Assembly (NCBI RefSeq): GCF_000758165.1
Contig: NZ_JNUP01000071.1
Location: forward strand, 10,604-74,603
Origin: Spirochaeta lutea
GTDB taxonomy: Bacteria; Spirochaetota; Spirochaetia; DSM-27196; Salinispiraceae
Length of the DNA stretch: 64,000 nt
Direction of reading: 5' to 3'
The translations under genes and the position numbers were made by a program. The first letter of the stretch is position 1, and each line of letters starts with the position of its first letter. Shown in pieces: positions 55,329-63,168 of the stretch. The notes below the pieces were generated by a model. The model made no database searches, was not told the origin of the DNA, and was given only the letters and a program-made list of their open reading frames with translations.

Positions 55329-56420
55329 CTAGAACTGGAGCCGTAAGCCGATGTTCAGACCTACCCGGTTGAGTTTCAGGTTATCCAGATTGGCAAAATC
55401 CCCGGCGAAGAGGTTTCCTGCATCGGTCAGATCTATCTCCGGGCGTTGGAGGTCGAAGACCAGCCCGAGATGAATGACCGGTACAAAGAGGTTAATCTCC
55501 ATACCTGTGGTAAATACCAGGGAGGATGCAGCGGTGTTCCGGGCGATTCCCGGGGCGAAGGAGCTCTCCTCGCCGGCTACATCGGCGGTAAGATCCGAGG
55601 TTACATCAATTGTACGGACCTGATACCGGGGGGAAATCTTCAGGAAGGGCGTAAGAAAAAGCAGCTGTTTTGACACATGGAGATCCAGACCGAAGGTATG
55701 GGCGTTGGCTACCGTCGAGATGCCGCCCCCGAACACCAGTTCCTGGCCGCTAAAATCGATAGGCTCCAGTCCGAGGCCGCCGAGGTCGAAGCCGGCGGAA
55801 AAATGGTTGAAGCCGTACACTGCGCCGATGGACAGACCCGGCGCAAACCCCCGGTCCTGTACCAGGGTCCGGCGCACCTGAACACTGCCGCCGATCATCT
55901 GCAGGCTGACCGCTTCCCCAATGGTGGGATCTACTGCATTCAGAATCACCTTGGTCAACCCTGCGGGCATAATCATCGTCCTGGCATGAAGCTCCAGATC
56001 CGCGGGCAGCTTGAATCCGAACTGAACCATGGAAAGATTCGGGTAGGCCATGAGCTTCTGGGCAAAGCTCAGAATATCCTCGTTCTCCCCTAAGGCTTGT
56101 TCCAGGATCGTAGGCACCGGTACATCAAAGCGCCAGGTTTCGCTCTCTGCATCCGGAAGGTTTAGCAAACCGGTTCCAAATGTAACCCCGAGGGGAGGCA
56201 GCAGGCTTATATAAAAACTCCGGTTGCCCAGGGTTGCCTGGCCCATGATATTCCCTGAGGTCTGACTCAGGAGCATGGAATTCTCAACCCCCGAGGCTAT
56301 AGAATCAAATACGGTACTAAAATCCTCTTCTAAGGGAGTAAGGTTTATAGCACCGCTCTGGGCGGAGAGTCCCGCAGCTCCCAGGGAAAGTATAAGGATC
56401 AAGGGTAAAAGTCGTTTCAT
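55329..56420 (-). CDS. Outer-membrane beta-barrel protein
   Basis: This 363-residue protein has a signal peptide (LLPLILILSLGAAGLSAQ) and a barrel-like body with repeated amphipathic strands (FYISLLPPLGVTFGTGLL, VYGFNHFSAGFDLGGLGLEP, MEINLFVPVIHLGLVFDLQRP), ending in GLRLQF with the aromatic terminus typical of outer-membrane assembly signals. It resembles uncharacterised spirochaete barrel proteins. AAGGGG lies a few bases before the ATG. The divergent gap to the peptidase gene (84 bases) is AT-rich and contains both promoters. Confidence 0.75.
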   Translation of the reverse strand: MKRLLPLILILSLGAAGLSAQSGAINLTPLEEDFSTVFDSIASGVENSMLLSQTSGNIMGQATLGNRSFYISLLPPLGVTFGTGLLNLPDAESETWRFDVPVPTILEQALGENEDILSFAQKLMAYPNLSMVQFGFKLPADLELHARTMIMPAGLTKVILNAVDPTIGEAVSLQMIGGSVQVRRTLVQDRGFAPGLSIGAVYGFNHFSAGFDLGGLGLEPIDFSGQELVFGGGISTVANAHTFGLDLHVSKQLLFLTPFLKISPRYQVRTIDVTSDLTADVAGEESSFAPGIARNTAASSLVFTTGMEINLFVPVIHLGLVFDLQRPEIDLTDAGNLFAGDFANLDNLKLNRVGLNIGLRLQF

Positions 56421-56504
56421 ATCTAAGGCCCCTTCTATATATGATACATGATTATCACTGAATATATCAGTTTCAACTCACTTTTCCCTGTATTCTAATG
56501 TATT

Positions 56505-57938
56505 ATGGGTACTATGGCTCGAAAACTATGCATAATCCTGGCAATTTTAGTTACCTTTTTCAGTCCCCTGATGGCGGGGCCTCAGAATGAATCCGTCACC
56601 CTGCCTTCCGCCGTCCCGGCCGGGCGGGAACCGGACCTGGATGGTGACAGCCTCGGGGAATCCCTGAGGCGGCTTTCCTCCCCGGAAATGGAGGGTCGCC
56701 TAACCGGGAGCGCTGGCAATGCCCGGGCAGGTCGGTGGCTTGCCGAGGAACTTTCCAAGGCTGGGCTGAAGCCCCTGCCCGGCCGTGGGGATTTTTATCT
56801 TCCCTACCCTCAGCCCGTTCTCCGGGAGAGGACGCCGAGCGTGGTGGAGATTTTTCCCAAGGGTTCGGGTGCCGGGACCAGTCTGTCCGCCGGAGTGGAT
56901 TACCAGGTGCTGGTCCGCAAGGGCGTCCGGCTGAGGGCAGATATTGAGGCCCGGGTCGTCACCCTGGAAGCCTCCTCAGTCAGTCCGGGGTGGGTTCGGG
57001 AGAACCGGGATGCGGTACTACTCATCCACGCCCGTGACTTTGAGGCCATTGTCCACAATACACCGGTCATGCAGGCCCTCTTCCATGAGGAACACAGCCC
57101 GAGAGGAATCATCTTGGCCATGCCCGCGGGTATGAACAGCCTTCCCCGGGGGGTGTTTTTAACCGAAGAGTCCTATCCCGAGGTTGGTCCGGTTTTTATC
57201 CAGGTAAGCCACCGAGCCTCCGAGGTATTCTCCCAGGGGGAAGGAACCAGGGTCCGGATATCCGTGCATCAGGAGGTCGCGGTGCAAGAGGCGGTAAATA
57301 TTGGAGGGGCCATACCCGGGGGAGACGGGGATCTGCCGCCGATCATCCTGTCGGCTCATTTCGACGGTCAGGGCCGGCTCGGCTCTGAGGTTTTGTATCC
57401 CGGGGCTATCGATAACGCCTCGGGAACCGCCCTGGTGCTGGAGTTGGCGCGAAGCCTTTCAGAAAACCGTGCCGGAGTGGGCAAGTCCTCCGGGAATGAT
57501 TTACCGAGCCGTCCGGTTTGGATTCTCTTTTTTAACGGGGAGGAACAGGGGCTGCTGGGGTCCCGGGCCTTTGCCGGAGCGCTGGCAGGACGGGCAGGAC
57601 CCGGTGTATGGGTCGTAAACATCGATATGGTGGCCCATTCCAACAAGACCGCCCTAACCCTGGCATCGGCCCCGGGTTCCGGGGAATTGCTTCGGGAGCT
57701 CACGGCGGCTCTGACCCCACCCCTGGCAGATCTGTCTATGGCGCTGAACACCATGGAAGGCGGACTAAGCGACCATGGGAGCTTCGGCTCGGAGAGTCCC
57801 GTACCCGGAAGCCAAGCCGTAACCCTGGTGCAGGCCCCCTATCCGGGAATGCACAGCCCCCAGGATATCCCCGGAAATCTGAAGCCCGGGGTTGCCCGGG
57901 CACTCTTTTTAGCCCTGGTACAGTGGATGAACCAATGA
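56505..57938 (+). CDS. M28-family zinc aminopeptidase, exported
   Basis: This 477-residue protein has a signal peptide (CIILAILVTFFSPLMAG), an N-terminal helical part (SLRRLSSPEMEGRLTGSAGNARAGRWLAEELSKAGL), a PA-like insert in the middle, and the M28 core. The zinc ligands are visible: His in SAHFDG, bridging Asp in AIDNASG, Glu pair in NGEEQGLLGS, Asp in NIDMVAH and the late His in GMHSPQD. M28 enzymes trim N-terminal residues of peptides. No Shine-Dalgarno sequence precedes the ATG; TCTAAT lies five bases upstream, so it may be leaderless. The second ATG is at 56514. Confidence 0.88.
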   Translation: MGTMARKLCIILAILVTFFSPLMAGPQNESVTLPSAVPAGREPDLDGDSLGESLRRLSSPEMEGRLTGSAGNARAGRWLAEELSKAGLKPLPGRGDFYLPYPQPVLRERTPSVVEIFPKGSGAGTSLSAGVDYQVLVRKGVRLRADIEARVVTLEASSVSPGWVRENRDAVLLIHARDFEAIVHNTPVMQALFHEEHSPRGIILAMPAGMNSLPRGVFLTEESYPEVGPVFIQVSHRASEVFSQGEGTRVRISVHQEVAVQEAVNIGGAIPGGDGDLPPIILSAHFDGQGRLGSEVLYPGAIDNASGTALVLELARSLSENRAGVGKSSGNDLPSRPVWILFFNGEEQGLLGSRAFAGALAGRAGPGVWVVNIDMVAHSNKTALTLASAPGSGELLRELTAALTPPLADLSMALNTMEGGLSDHGSFGSESPVPGSQAVTLVQAPYPGMHSPQDIPGNLKPGVARALFLALVQWMNQ

Positions 57939-58005
57939 TATCCCCGGCAGGGTTCCAACGGACCGGGGAGTGGATTAGAATCCTTCAAAAACCAGACCAG
58001 TTTGC

Positions 58006-58011
58006 TATACT
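58006..58011 (+). promoter_or_regulatory. Likely -10 box of the DUF1801 gene
   Basis: TATACT lies 23 bases before the ATG at 58035, with TTCAAA 16 bases upstream of it (57984-57989) as a -35 candidate. Confidence 0.4.
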
Positions 58012-58034
58012 ATAACCACAGAAGGGAGCGAATC

Positions 58035-58490
58035 ATGCAGTACAAAACGCCGGGAGCCTACATACTCCAAACCGATGCAGAACGCCGGCCGGCCCTAGAG
58101 AGATTGCGCGATACAATCAACCAGAATATTCCCCAAGGGTTCCAGGAGACCATCCAGTACAATATGATCAGCTGGGTGATTCCCCTGAGCCGCTATCCCC
58201 AGGGGTACCATTGCACCCCCCATACCCCCCTTCCCTTTTTGAGTATTGCCGTGCAGAAACATTATTTGGCAATGTACCACTCAGGGCTGTTTATGGACCC
58301 CGGGCTCTATGACTGGTTTGTGGGTGAGTATCAGAAGCTGGGGTACAAGCATAAGATTAACATGGGCAAAAGCTGCGTGCGCTTTAAGTACCTAGACGAG
58401 ATCCCCTATGACCTCATAGGAGAACTCATGTCCCGGATAAGCGTGGATCAGTTCATTGCCCGATACGAGGCCGGCCGTTCGATTCGGTAG
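58035..58490 (+). CDS. DUF1801-family protein
   Basis: The 151-residue protein starts at ATG 58035 after GAAGGGA. It belongs to the DUF1801 (YdhG-like) family: ALERLRDTINQNIPQGFQETIQYNMISWVIPLSRYP, then PFLSIAVQKHYLAMYHSG and NMGKSCVRFKYLDEIPYDLIGELM. These small proteins have an iron-chaperone/frataxin-like fold in some predictions, but their role is not settled. Its 3' end overlaps the opposing gene by 38 bases, so one or both transcripts run through the other. Confidence 0.78.
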   Translation: MQYKTPGAYILQTDAERRPALERLRDTINQNIPQGFQETIQYNMISWVIPLSRYPQGYHCTPHTPLPFLSIAVQKHYLAMYHSGLFMDPGLYDWFVGEYQKLGYKHKINMGKSCVRFKYLDEIPYDLIGELMSRISVDQFIARYEAGRSIR

Positions 58491-59244
58491 GCGGACCAGA
58501 CGACAGCCGGGACTGTATTTCTTCTTTTATCCGGGTGATTGTACGGCTTCGATGGAGGTAGAGCCGGCGGTATATGTAGCGTGCCAGGCCGTAGGAACCG
58601 GCCAGGGCCGCCAGGGGAAACACCGCGGCGAAGAGGGCTGATCCCAGGGCGCCGATTCCGACCCCGAACCCAACACCGAAGCCGACCCCGCCTCCGAAAC
58701 CACCGATAATACCTCCGAACACCCCACCCGCGCTCTGTCCCATATCCTGGGTAAACCGTACCAGGGTGCTTTCCTGGGCCAGACTGACATCAACCTTCAA
58801 AATATCCGAGACGATGCCCTGACCGCCCGAAACGACGGGGGCATTACTCTGCCAGAGCAATCCCACAGCGCTTATTTGACCCGAGCCCCCCTGGGGTACC
58901 GCCATGGAAAGCAGGCGGCTGAGCTGTTCAAGATCCTCGGTTGTGAGCCGCCGGGGAAGTACGAGGTAGTCGTCCAGCCGGGGGGGACTTCCCAGAAGCC
59001 GGCGGCCCAGGGAGTGGCTTGAACCCTTAGAGCCCCCGTAGCGGTACATGAGCATAGCCTGTTCCAACACCCCCGGGGCAATACCCAGCTCTTTTGCCAT
59101 ACCCTGAAGCTCCTGAACACTGACCTGGTCCAGGGATCCCGATAAAAGAGAATCCGAGGAGGTGCGGAGTTGTTTCTCCTGGATTTCCAGGGCCTTTAGG
59201 AGAATGGGTTTAATGTCGTCCTCAGGAATGAACTGTCTGCTCAT
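58453..59244 (-). CDS. Glycine-rich membrane protein of unknown function
   Basis: The 263-residue product has a helical N-terminal part (EDDIKPILLKALEIQEKQL, LQGMAKELGIAPGVLEQAMLMYRYGG), a middle part (about 85-165) of mixed strands, and a Gly-rich hydrophobic hairpin (about 172-228: GGIIGGFGGGVGFGVGFGVGIGALG, then VFPLAALAGSYGLARYIYR) before a basic tail. The Gly-x-x-x-Gly-rich helices suggest tight membrane packing. No family is recognised. The ATG has no Shine-Dalgarno sequence; TTGACA-17-TAGCTT ends nine bases before it. Confidence 0.65.
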   Translation of the reverse strand: MSRQFIPEDDIKPILLKALEIQEKQLRTSSDSLLSGSLDQVSVQELQGMAKELGIAPGVLEQAMLMYRYGGSKGSSHSLGRRLLGSPPRLDDYLVLPRRLTTEDLEQLSRLLSMAVPQGGSGQISAVGLLWQSNAPVVSGGQGIVSDILKVDVSLAQESTLVRFTQDMGQSAGGVFGGIIGGFGGGVGFGVGFGVGIGALGSALFAAVFPLAALAGSYGLARYIYRRLYLHRSRTITRIKEEIQSRLSSGPPTESNGRPRIGQ

Positions 59245-59253
59245 GACAGGTAA

Positions 59254-59282
59254 AAGCTACCCGGCTGGGGGCGGGTTGTCAA
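59254..59282 (-). promoter_or_regulatory. Promoter of the glycine-rich membrane protein
   Basis: On the minus strand, a perfect TTGACA (59277-59282), 17 bases, TAGCTT (59254-59259), nine bases, then the ATG. The predicted leader is at most about three bases and no Shine-Dalgarno sequence exists. Confidence 0.5.
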
Positions 59283-59396
59283 TCCAAGGATCTCCTAGGG
59301 GGTTGCCCGAGTTCAGGCCCCAGGGATAGCGCCGGCCATATTCTTACGTCCCGGTGGCAGGGACTTTAGACTTGGGACTGGGCATCACAATCACCA

Positions 59397-59433
59397 TTGA
59401 CATGACTATATGACTGTTTTATATTTTTAGTCA
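59397..59433 (+). promoter_or_regulatory. Promoter and candidate TetR operator of the exporter operon
   Basis: TTGACA (59397-59402), 17 bases, TATATT (59420-59425): the strongest sigma-70-like promoter in the window. TGACTA (59403-59408) and TAGTCA (59428-59433) form an inverted repeat over the -10 region, suited to autorepression by the TetR-type gene that follows. AAAAGGGGGG precedes its ATG. Confidence 0.65.
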
Positions 59434-59454
59434 CGATTAAAAGGGGGGATTCCA

Positions 59455-60075
59455 ATGCCCAGGGGATTTGATGCCAGGGAGCAAAAAGAGATCATCGGAA
59501 GGCTGTATGAGGCGGGAGAGGAGGCCTTCAGCCGGACCGATTTTGCAAAGGTGAGTGTGGATGAGCTGGTGGGCCCTGCGGGCATTTCCAAGGGGGCATT
59601 CTACCGGTTTTTTGAGTCCAAGGAGCATTTTTACTTCGCCTTGACCCAGCAGGTGGAGGTCCGGGAGAAACAGCGGATTGCGGTCAGGCTGGAGCGTGCC
59701 TGGGATGAGCTGTCCTTAAAGCAGGCCCTGGAGTACTTTTTTTTATGGCAGTTTGAGTTGATTGAACAGCATCCCCTCTTTGAACGGGCCCTGGACCCCG
59801 CCCTGTTGGAGCGGATTATCAGGAAGCTCGGGCGGCAGGCATACCAGGAACGGATGGCCGAAGATGAGGCCTTCTGGAAGGACTGGATTGGCCGGTTCGC
59901 CGGGAAGGGCATGGTTCAGGATGAGGCTGTGCTGGCCAGAGCCTTTGAGGCGGTTAAGAATCTGATTTATCTGGTATTGCACCGCCGGGATATCGGCCCG
60001 GGATGGAAGAATACCCTGGTCTACCTGGTAGACAGGATATCCGAGGACCTTCTGCCCAAGAATAGGGAGGAATAA
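59455..60075 (+). CDS. TetR-family regulator of the ABC exporter operon
   Basis: The 206-residue protein has the TetR N-terminal helix-turn-helix (about 10-55: EIIGRLYEAGEEAFSRTDFAKVSVDELVGPAGISKGAFYRFFESKEHFYFAL) and a C-terminal helical ligand and dimer domain (LKQALEYFFLWQFELIEQHPLF). It is the first gene of an operon with an ABC ATPase and two permeases, with an operator-like inverted repeat at its own promoter. It is therefore most likely a repressor relieved by a compound that the exporter handles. The ligand is not known. Confidence 0.87.
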   Translation: MPRGFDAREQKEIIGRLYEAGEEAFSRTDFAKVSVDELVGPAGISKGAFYRFFESKEHFYFALTQQVEVREKQRIAVRLERAWDELSLKQALEYFFLWQFELIEQHPLFERALDPALLERIIRKLGRQAYQERMAEDEAFWKDWIGRFAGKGMVQDEAVLARAFEAVKNLIYLVLHRRDIGPGWKNTLVYLVDRISEDLLPKNREE

Positions 60076-60076
60076 T

Positions 60077-60958
60077 ATGATTTCGGTTTCTCATTTATCG
60101 TACCGCTATCCCGGGAGCCCGGAACAGACCCTGAGCGATCTGAGTTTTGCCGTTCCTCCGGGGAGGATCTACGGGTTTTTAGGGCCCTCCGGAGCTGGGA
60201 AGAGCACGACCCAAAAAATACTCTACGGGGTGCTGAAGGGGTACAGCGGCGGGGTGAAAATCCTGGACAGGGACCTGGAACACTGGTCCCGGAGGGTGTA
60301 TGAGGTCCTGGGGGTGGCCCTGGAGTTTCCCCGGTTCTACGAGCGGCTCTCCGCCAGGGATAACCTAACCTATTACCGGCTCTTTTATTCCGCATCGGCG
60401 GATCGGGGTCCCGAACTCATGGAATACCTCGGGCTGAAGAAGGATATGGACAGGCCCGTGGAAGAGTTTTCCAAGGGGATGAAGATGCGGTTGAACCTGG
60501 TCCGGGCGCTCCAGCACGATCCCCAGGTGCTTTTTTTAGATGAACCTACCTCGGGGCTGGATCCCATCCATGCTTCAGCCGTGAAGGATCTGCTGCGCCG
60601 GGAGGCTGAGGGCGGGAAAACGGTGTTTCTTACTACCCATAATATGGGCCTTGCTCAGGATGTGTGCCACGAGGTGGGGTTTTTGGTAGACGGCCGGATA
60701 GCGGCATCGGCTGCTCCGGATGAGCTGCGGCGGCGGCATAAGACCGGACTGGTTCGAGTGGAGATTACAGCCCGGCATGGTGAGAACACGGATCTGCTAT
60801 CCCGGGAATTTCCCCTGGAGAACCTGGCTGGGAACCAGGAGTTCCTGGGGTTCTTGGCTGCCGGGCGGGTTGAACGGATCCGTAGTCTGGAACCGAACCT
60901 TGAAGAGATCTTTTTAACTACCACGGGAAGGAGCCTCCATGAATCATCTGGGGAATAG
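60077..60958 (+). CDS. ABC exporter ATPase
   Basis: The 293-residue ATPase has Walker A GPSGAGKST (about 38-46), signature FSKGMKMRLNLVRAL, Walker B VLFLDEPTSGLDP and the switch His in TTHNMG. A C-terminal extension of about 75 residues (LRRRHKTGLVRVEITARHG, EEIFLTTTG) is common in drug and antibiotic exporters of this class. It lies one base after the TetR gene, with GGGAGG before the ATG. With the next two genes it forms a complete type-II (ABC-2) exporter similar in layout to Rv2688c-Rv2686c; the substrate is unknown. Confidence 0.88.
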   Translation: MISVSHLSYRYPGSPEQTLSDLSFAVPPGRIYGFLGPSGAGKSTTQKILYGVLKGYSGGVKILDRDLEHWSRRVYEVLGVALEFPRFYERLSARDNLTYYRLFYSASADRGPELMEYLGLKKDMDRPVEEFSKGMKMRLNLVRALQHDPQVLFLDEPTSGLDPIHASAVKDLLRREAEGGKTVFLTTHNMGLAQDVCHEVGFLVDGRIAASAAPDELRRRHKTGLVRVEITARHGENTDLLSREFPLENLAGNQEFLGFLAAGRVERIRSLEPNLEEIFLTTTGRSLHESSGE

Positions 60959-61706
60959 GGAGGATGGATTGTCCCGTGCCCCGGGGCCGTGGTTGGACCG
61001 TCCGTTTTGGAAGCTGTTTGGTATGGAACTCCAGGTACTCTGGAAAAACGGCCTGCCCCAGGTGTACGGGGTGGTGGCGGCCATGATGGTGGGGATTTTA
61101 TCTCTGATGCCAGCCTCGGCTCAAGCCTATGTGCTGCCGGTGTTTTTGTTCATGGATCCGGCTACCCTGGGGATGTTCTTTATTCCCTCTCAACTGCTTC
61201 TGCTGAAGGATAGCCGGGTGCTTGCCACCTACCTGTTTTTGCCCCGGGATGTCAGGGTGATTTTCCGGGCGAAGATCCTGGTGTATACCCTGCTGTCTGT
61301 CGGGTCGTCCCTGGTAATCGGGGTACTGGGAGGCTGGCCGGTTCAGACCCTGGTGGTGCTGCCCTGGCTTCTGGGGGTGAACTGGCTGCTTACCATTCTG
61401 GGGGTAGCCATCGGGTTGAGGATCCGTTCGCTGAATCAGTTGTTTCTGATCCTGCCCCTGGTTCTCATTGCCCTGATTTCCGGGCTGCTGTATCTGCTGC
61501 CCGGGGCCGGATCGGAGTGGTGGCTGCTGCATCCCTTCCGGGGATTCAGCTATCCCTTCATGGCGCCCTGGCTGGGCGCCCAGGCACTGGACCTGGGTAT
61601 TTCGTTCGGGTGGACCACGGCGGTAGGAGGGCTGATTCTGGGATTCTACTCCCGCACCTGGAAGCACCTTCTGAGCCAGGCGGGAAGGGGGGCGCTCCAT
61701 GAATAG
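60939..61706 (+). CDS. ABC exporter permease 1
   Basis: This 255-residue protein has six hydrophobic segments (including VYGVVAAMMVGILSLMPA, VLPVFLFMDPATLGMFFIPSQLLLL, LVLIALISGLLYLLPGAG) with the ABC-2 type spacing. Like fluoroquinolone-exporter permeases it has few charges in the membrane region. Its ATG at 60939 is preceded by GAAGGAG and overlaps the ATPase stop by 20 bases. It pairs with the second permease to form the channel. Confidence 0.78.
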   Translation: MNHLGNREDGLSRAPGPWLDRPFWKLFGMELQVLWKNGLPQVYGVVAAMMVGILSLMPASAQAYVLPVFLFMDPATLGMFFIPSQLLLLKDSRVLATYLFLPRDVRVIFRAKILVYTLLSVGSSLVIGVLGGWPVQTLVVLPWLLGVNWLLTILGVAIGLRIRSLNQLFLILPLVLIALISGLLYLLPGAGSEWWLLHPFRGFSYPFMAPWLGAQALDLGISFGWTTAVGGLILGFYSRTWKHLLSQAGRGALHE

Positions 61707-62496
61707 GGACAAGCTGCGGGTTTCCGGAGAACGGGGAATCCGGATGGGGGGCTGGAGTCAGGGTGTTGTCCTGGAGGGAAAAAAGTGGTTAAAAAATCCC
61801 CTGTACCTGTTCTTTCTAGTCCTGCCCTTGTTCATCATGGTACTGTTTGCAGTAGTCTGGCCCCTGGCGGAGAGGCTGGTTGCAAGCCGTTGGGGCTTCG
61901 ATCTGCAGCCCTACCGGAGCTGGCTGGGGCTCGCCATGCTCTACATGATTCCCCAGCTCTTGGGTATGCCCCTGGGGTTCCGGCTTCTGGAAGAAAAGGA
62001 TCAGGGTACCTTGGGTGTGTTCTTGGTTCTGCCCCGGGGGGCCGGATGGTACGTGGGTATGCTGCTTCTGGGGCTGGCTGGATTGTCGGTGCTCTTTGTC
62101 CTGGGACTGATGCCCCTGATCCTGGCACCCCATCTCCGGGGCTGGTCCTGGGGCGTCCATGGGTTAGCCGCCGGTATGGCGGGCCTGGAGACCTGTATTT
62201 TCGCTATGTGTATCTCCGCCCTGGCACGGGACAAGGTGGAGGGTATGACCGTGGGAAAGGGACTGTCCCTGGTTACTATGCTTCCTCTGTTGGTTTTTTT
62301 GGTTCCCGGCCGCTTCTCCGGAATCGATGTTGTGTGGCTGGCTGGGTTGACCCCGTGGTTCTGGCCCGCCGCATTATTGCTCCTGGACCTGCCGGGGCCG
62401 GAGTGGATCTGGTGGGTAACCGGCTTTGGGGTTCATGGGATTTGGCTGGGAGGTTTGCTGCGCCGGGAATTGAACCGAATCGGACGGGGTTTGTAG
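61699..62496 (+). CDS. ABC exporter permease 2
   Basis: The 265-residue protein also has six hydrophobic segments (LYLFFLVLPLFIMVLFAVVWPL, LAMLYMIPQLLGMPLGFRLLEEKDQGTLGVFLVLPRG, LVTMLPLLVFLVP). The EEKDQGT loop after the second helix is typical of ABC-2 permeases that lie next to the ATPase contact. It overlaps permease 1 by eight bases; GGAAGGGGGG lies upstream. It ends the operon started by the TetR gene, since the next gene begins 90 bases later with its own weak promoter. Confidence 0.78.
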   Translation: MNRDKLRVSGERGIRMGGWSQGVVLEGKKWLKNPLYLFFLVLPLFIMVLFAVVWPLAERLVASRWGFDLQPYRSWLGLAMLYMIPQLLGMPLGFRLLEEKDQGTLGVFLVLPRGAGWYVGMLLLGLAGLSVLFVLGLMPLILAPHLRGWSWGVHGLAAGMAGLETCIFAMCISALARDKVEGMTVGKGLSLVTMLPLLVFLVPGRFSGIDVVWLAGLTPWFWPAALLLLDLPGPEWIWWVTGFGVHGIWLGGLLRRELNRIGRGL

Positions 62497-62586
62497 GAGA
62501 AGGGGGCATGGGAATCACCATAGAAAATTACTCAGGATTGCCCTTCTGCTCAGGACGGAACCGTAAAAGTGGGGTACTCTTAGGAC

Positions 62587-63030
62587 ATGATTTCCTATTC
62601 ACGCCTTGAGACCGAGAGCTTTCCCGTGTTTTTGCAGAGTCAGGAACTGCAAAGCTATTTTGTGGGGGTGATGGCCCTCCAGGGAGGGCAGATTCAGATA
62701 AACCTGCAGGAGCGCAGTGAGTTTACGGATAAACCCAAGGGCACACCCCGGACCTTGCGGATTGCCTACCAGGATATTCAATCCCTGGATTTTAAACGCG
62801 GGATATTCCGGGACAAGCTGCGGATTGAGATCACCAACCCGGACCTGCTCCAGGGAATAGCCACAGCCCAGAGCAACCAGCTGGTTCTGCTGGTTAAAAA
62901 GCGCTACCGCCCGGCTCTGAAGGCCAAAATTGAGGCCCTGGTCAATCTGCTTCTGGATGCGGATATCCAAACGGAGAGTCAGGTGGAGGCCGAATCCCGC
63001 GGTCGATTACAAAACGGCTTAGACAATTAA
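62587..63030 (+). CDS. Small protein of unknown function, PH-like
   Basis: This 147-residue soluble protein is predicted to be mostly beta strands followed by a C-terminal helix (YFVGVMALQGGQIQINLQE, LRIAYQDIQSLDFKRGIFRDKLRIEITN, QLVLLVKKRYRPALKAKIEALVNLLLDADI). That strand-helix order, with a short exposed YQDI block, resembles bacterial PH-like domains such as YokE or GRAM-related proteins. No function can be given. There is no Shine-Dalgarno sequence; TACTCT ends six bases before the ATG. Confidence 0.5.
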   Translation: MISYSRLETESFPVFLQSQELQSYFVGVMALQGGQIQINLQERSEFTDKPKGTPRTLRIAYQDIQSLDFKRGIFRDKLRIEITNPDLLQGIATAQSNQLVLLVKKRYRPALKAKIEALVNLLLDADIQTESQVEAESRGRLQNGLDN

Positions 63031-63168
63031 CCCATGAACACTGGAACATTGATCCTGAGGCAGGACTCTCGGTTTATTCATCGGGAATCTCCGTATCTGC
63101 CTATGATACGGCGGTTTTCCGTTGCGTAGAGAGGAACTGTTGATCAAGGAAGAGGCGAAGGAGTATCA

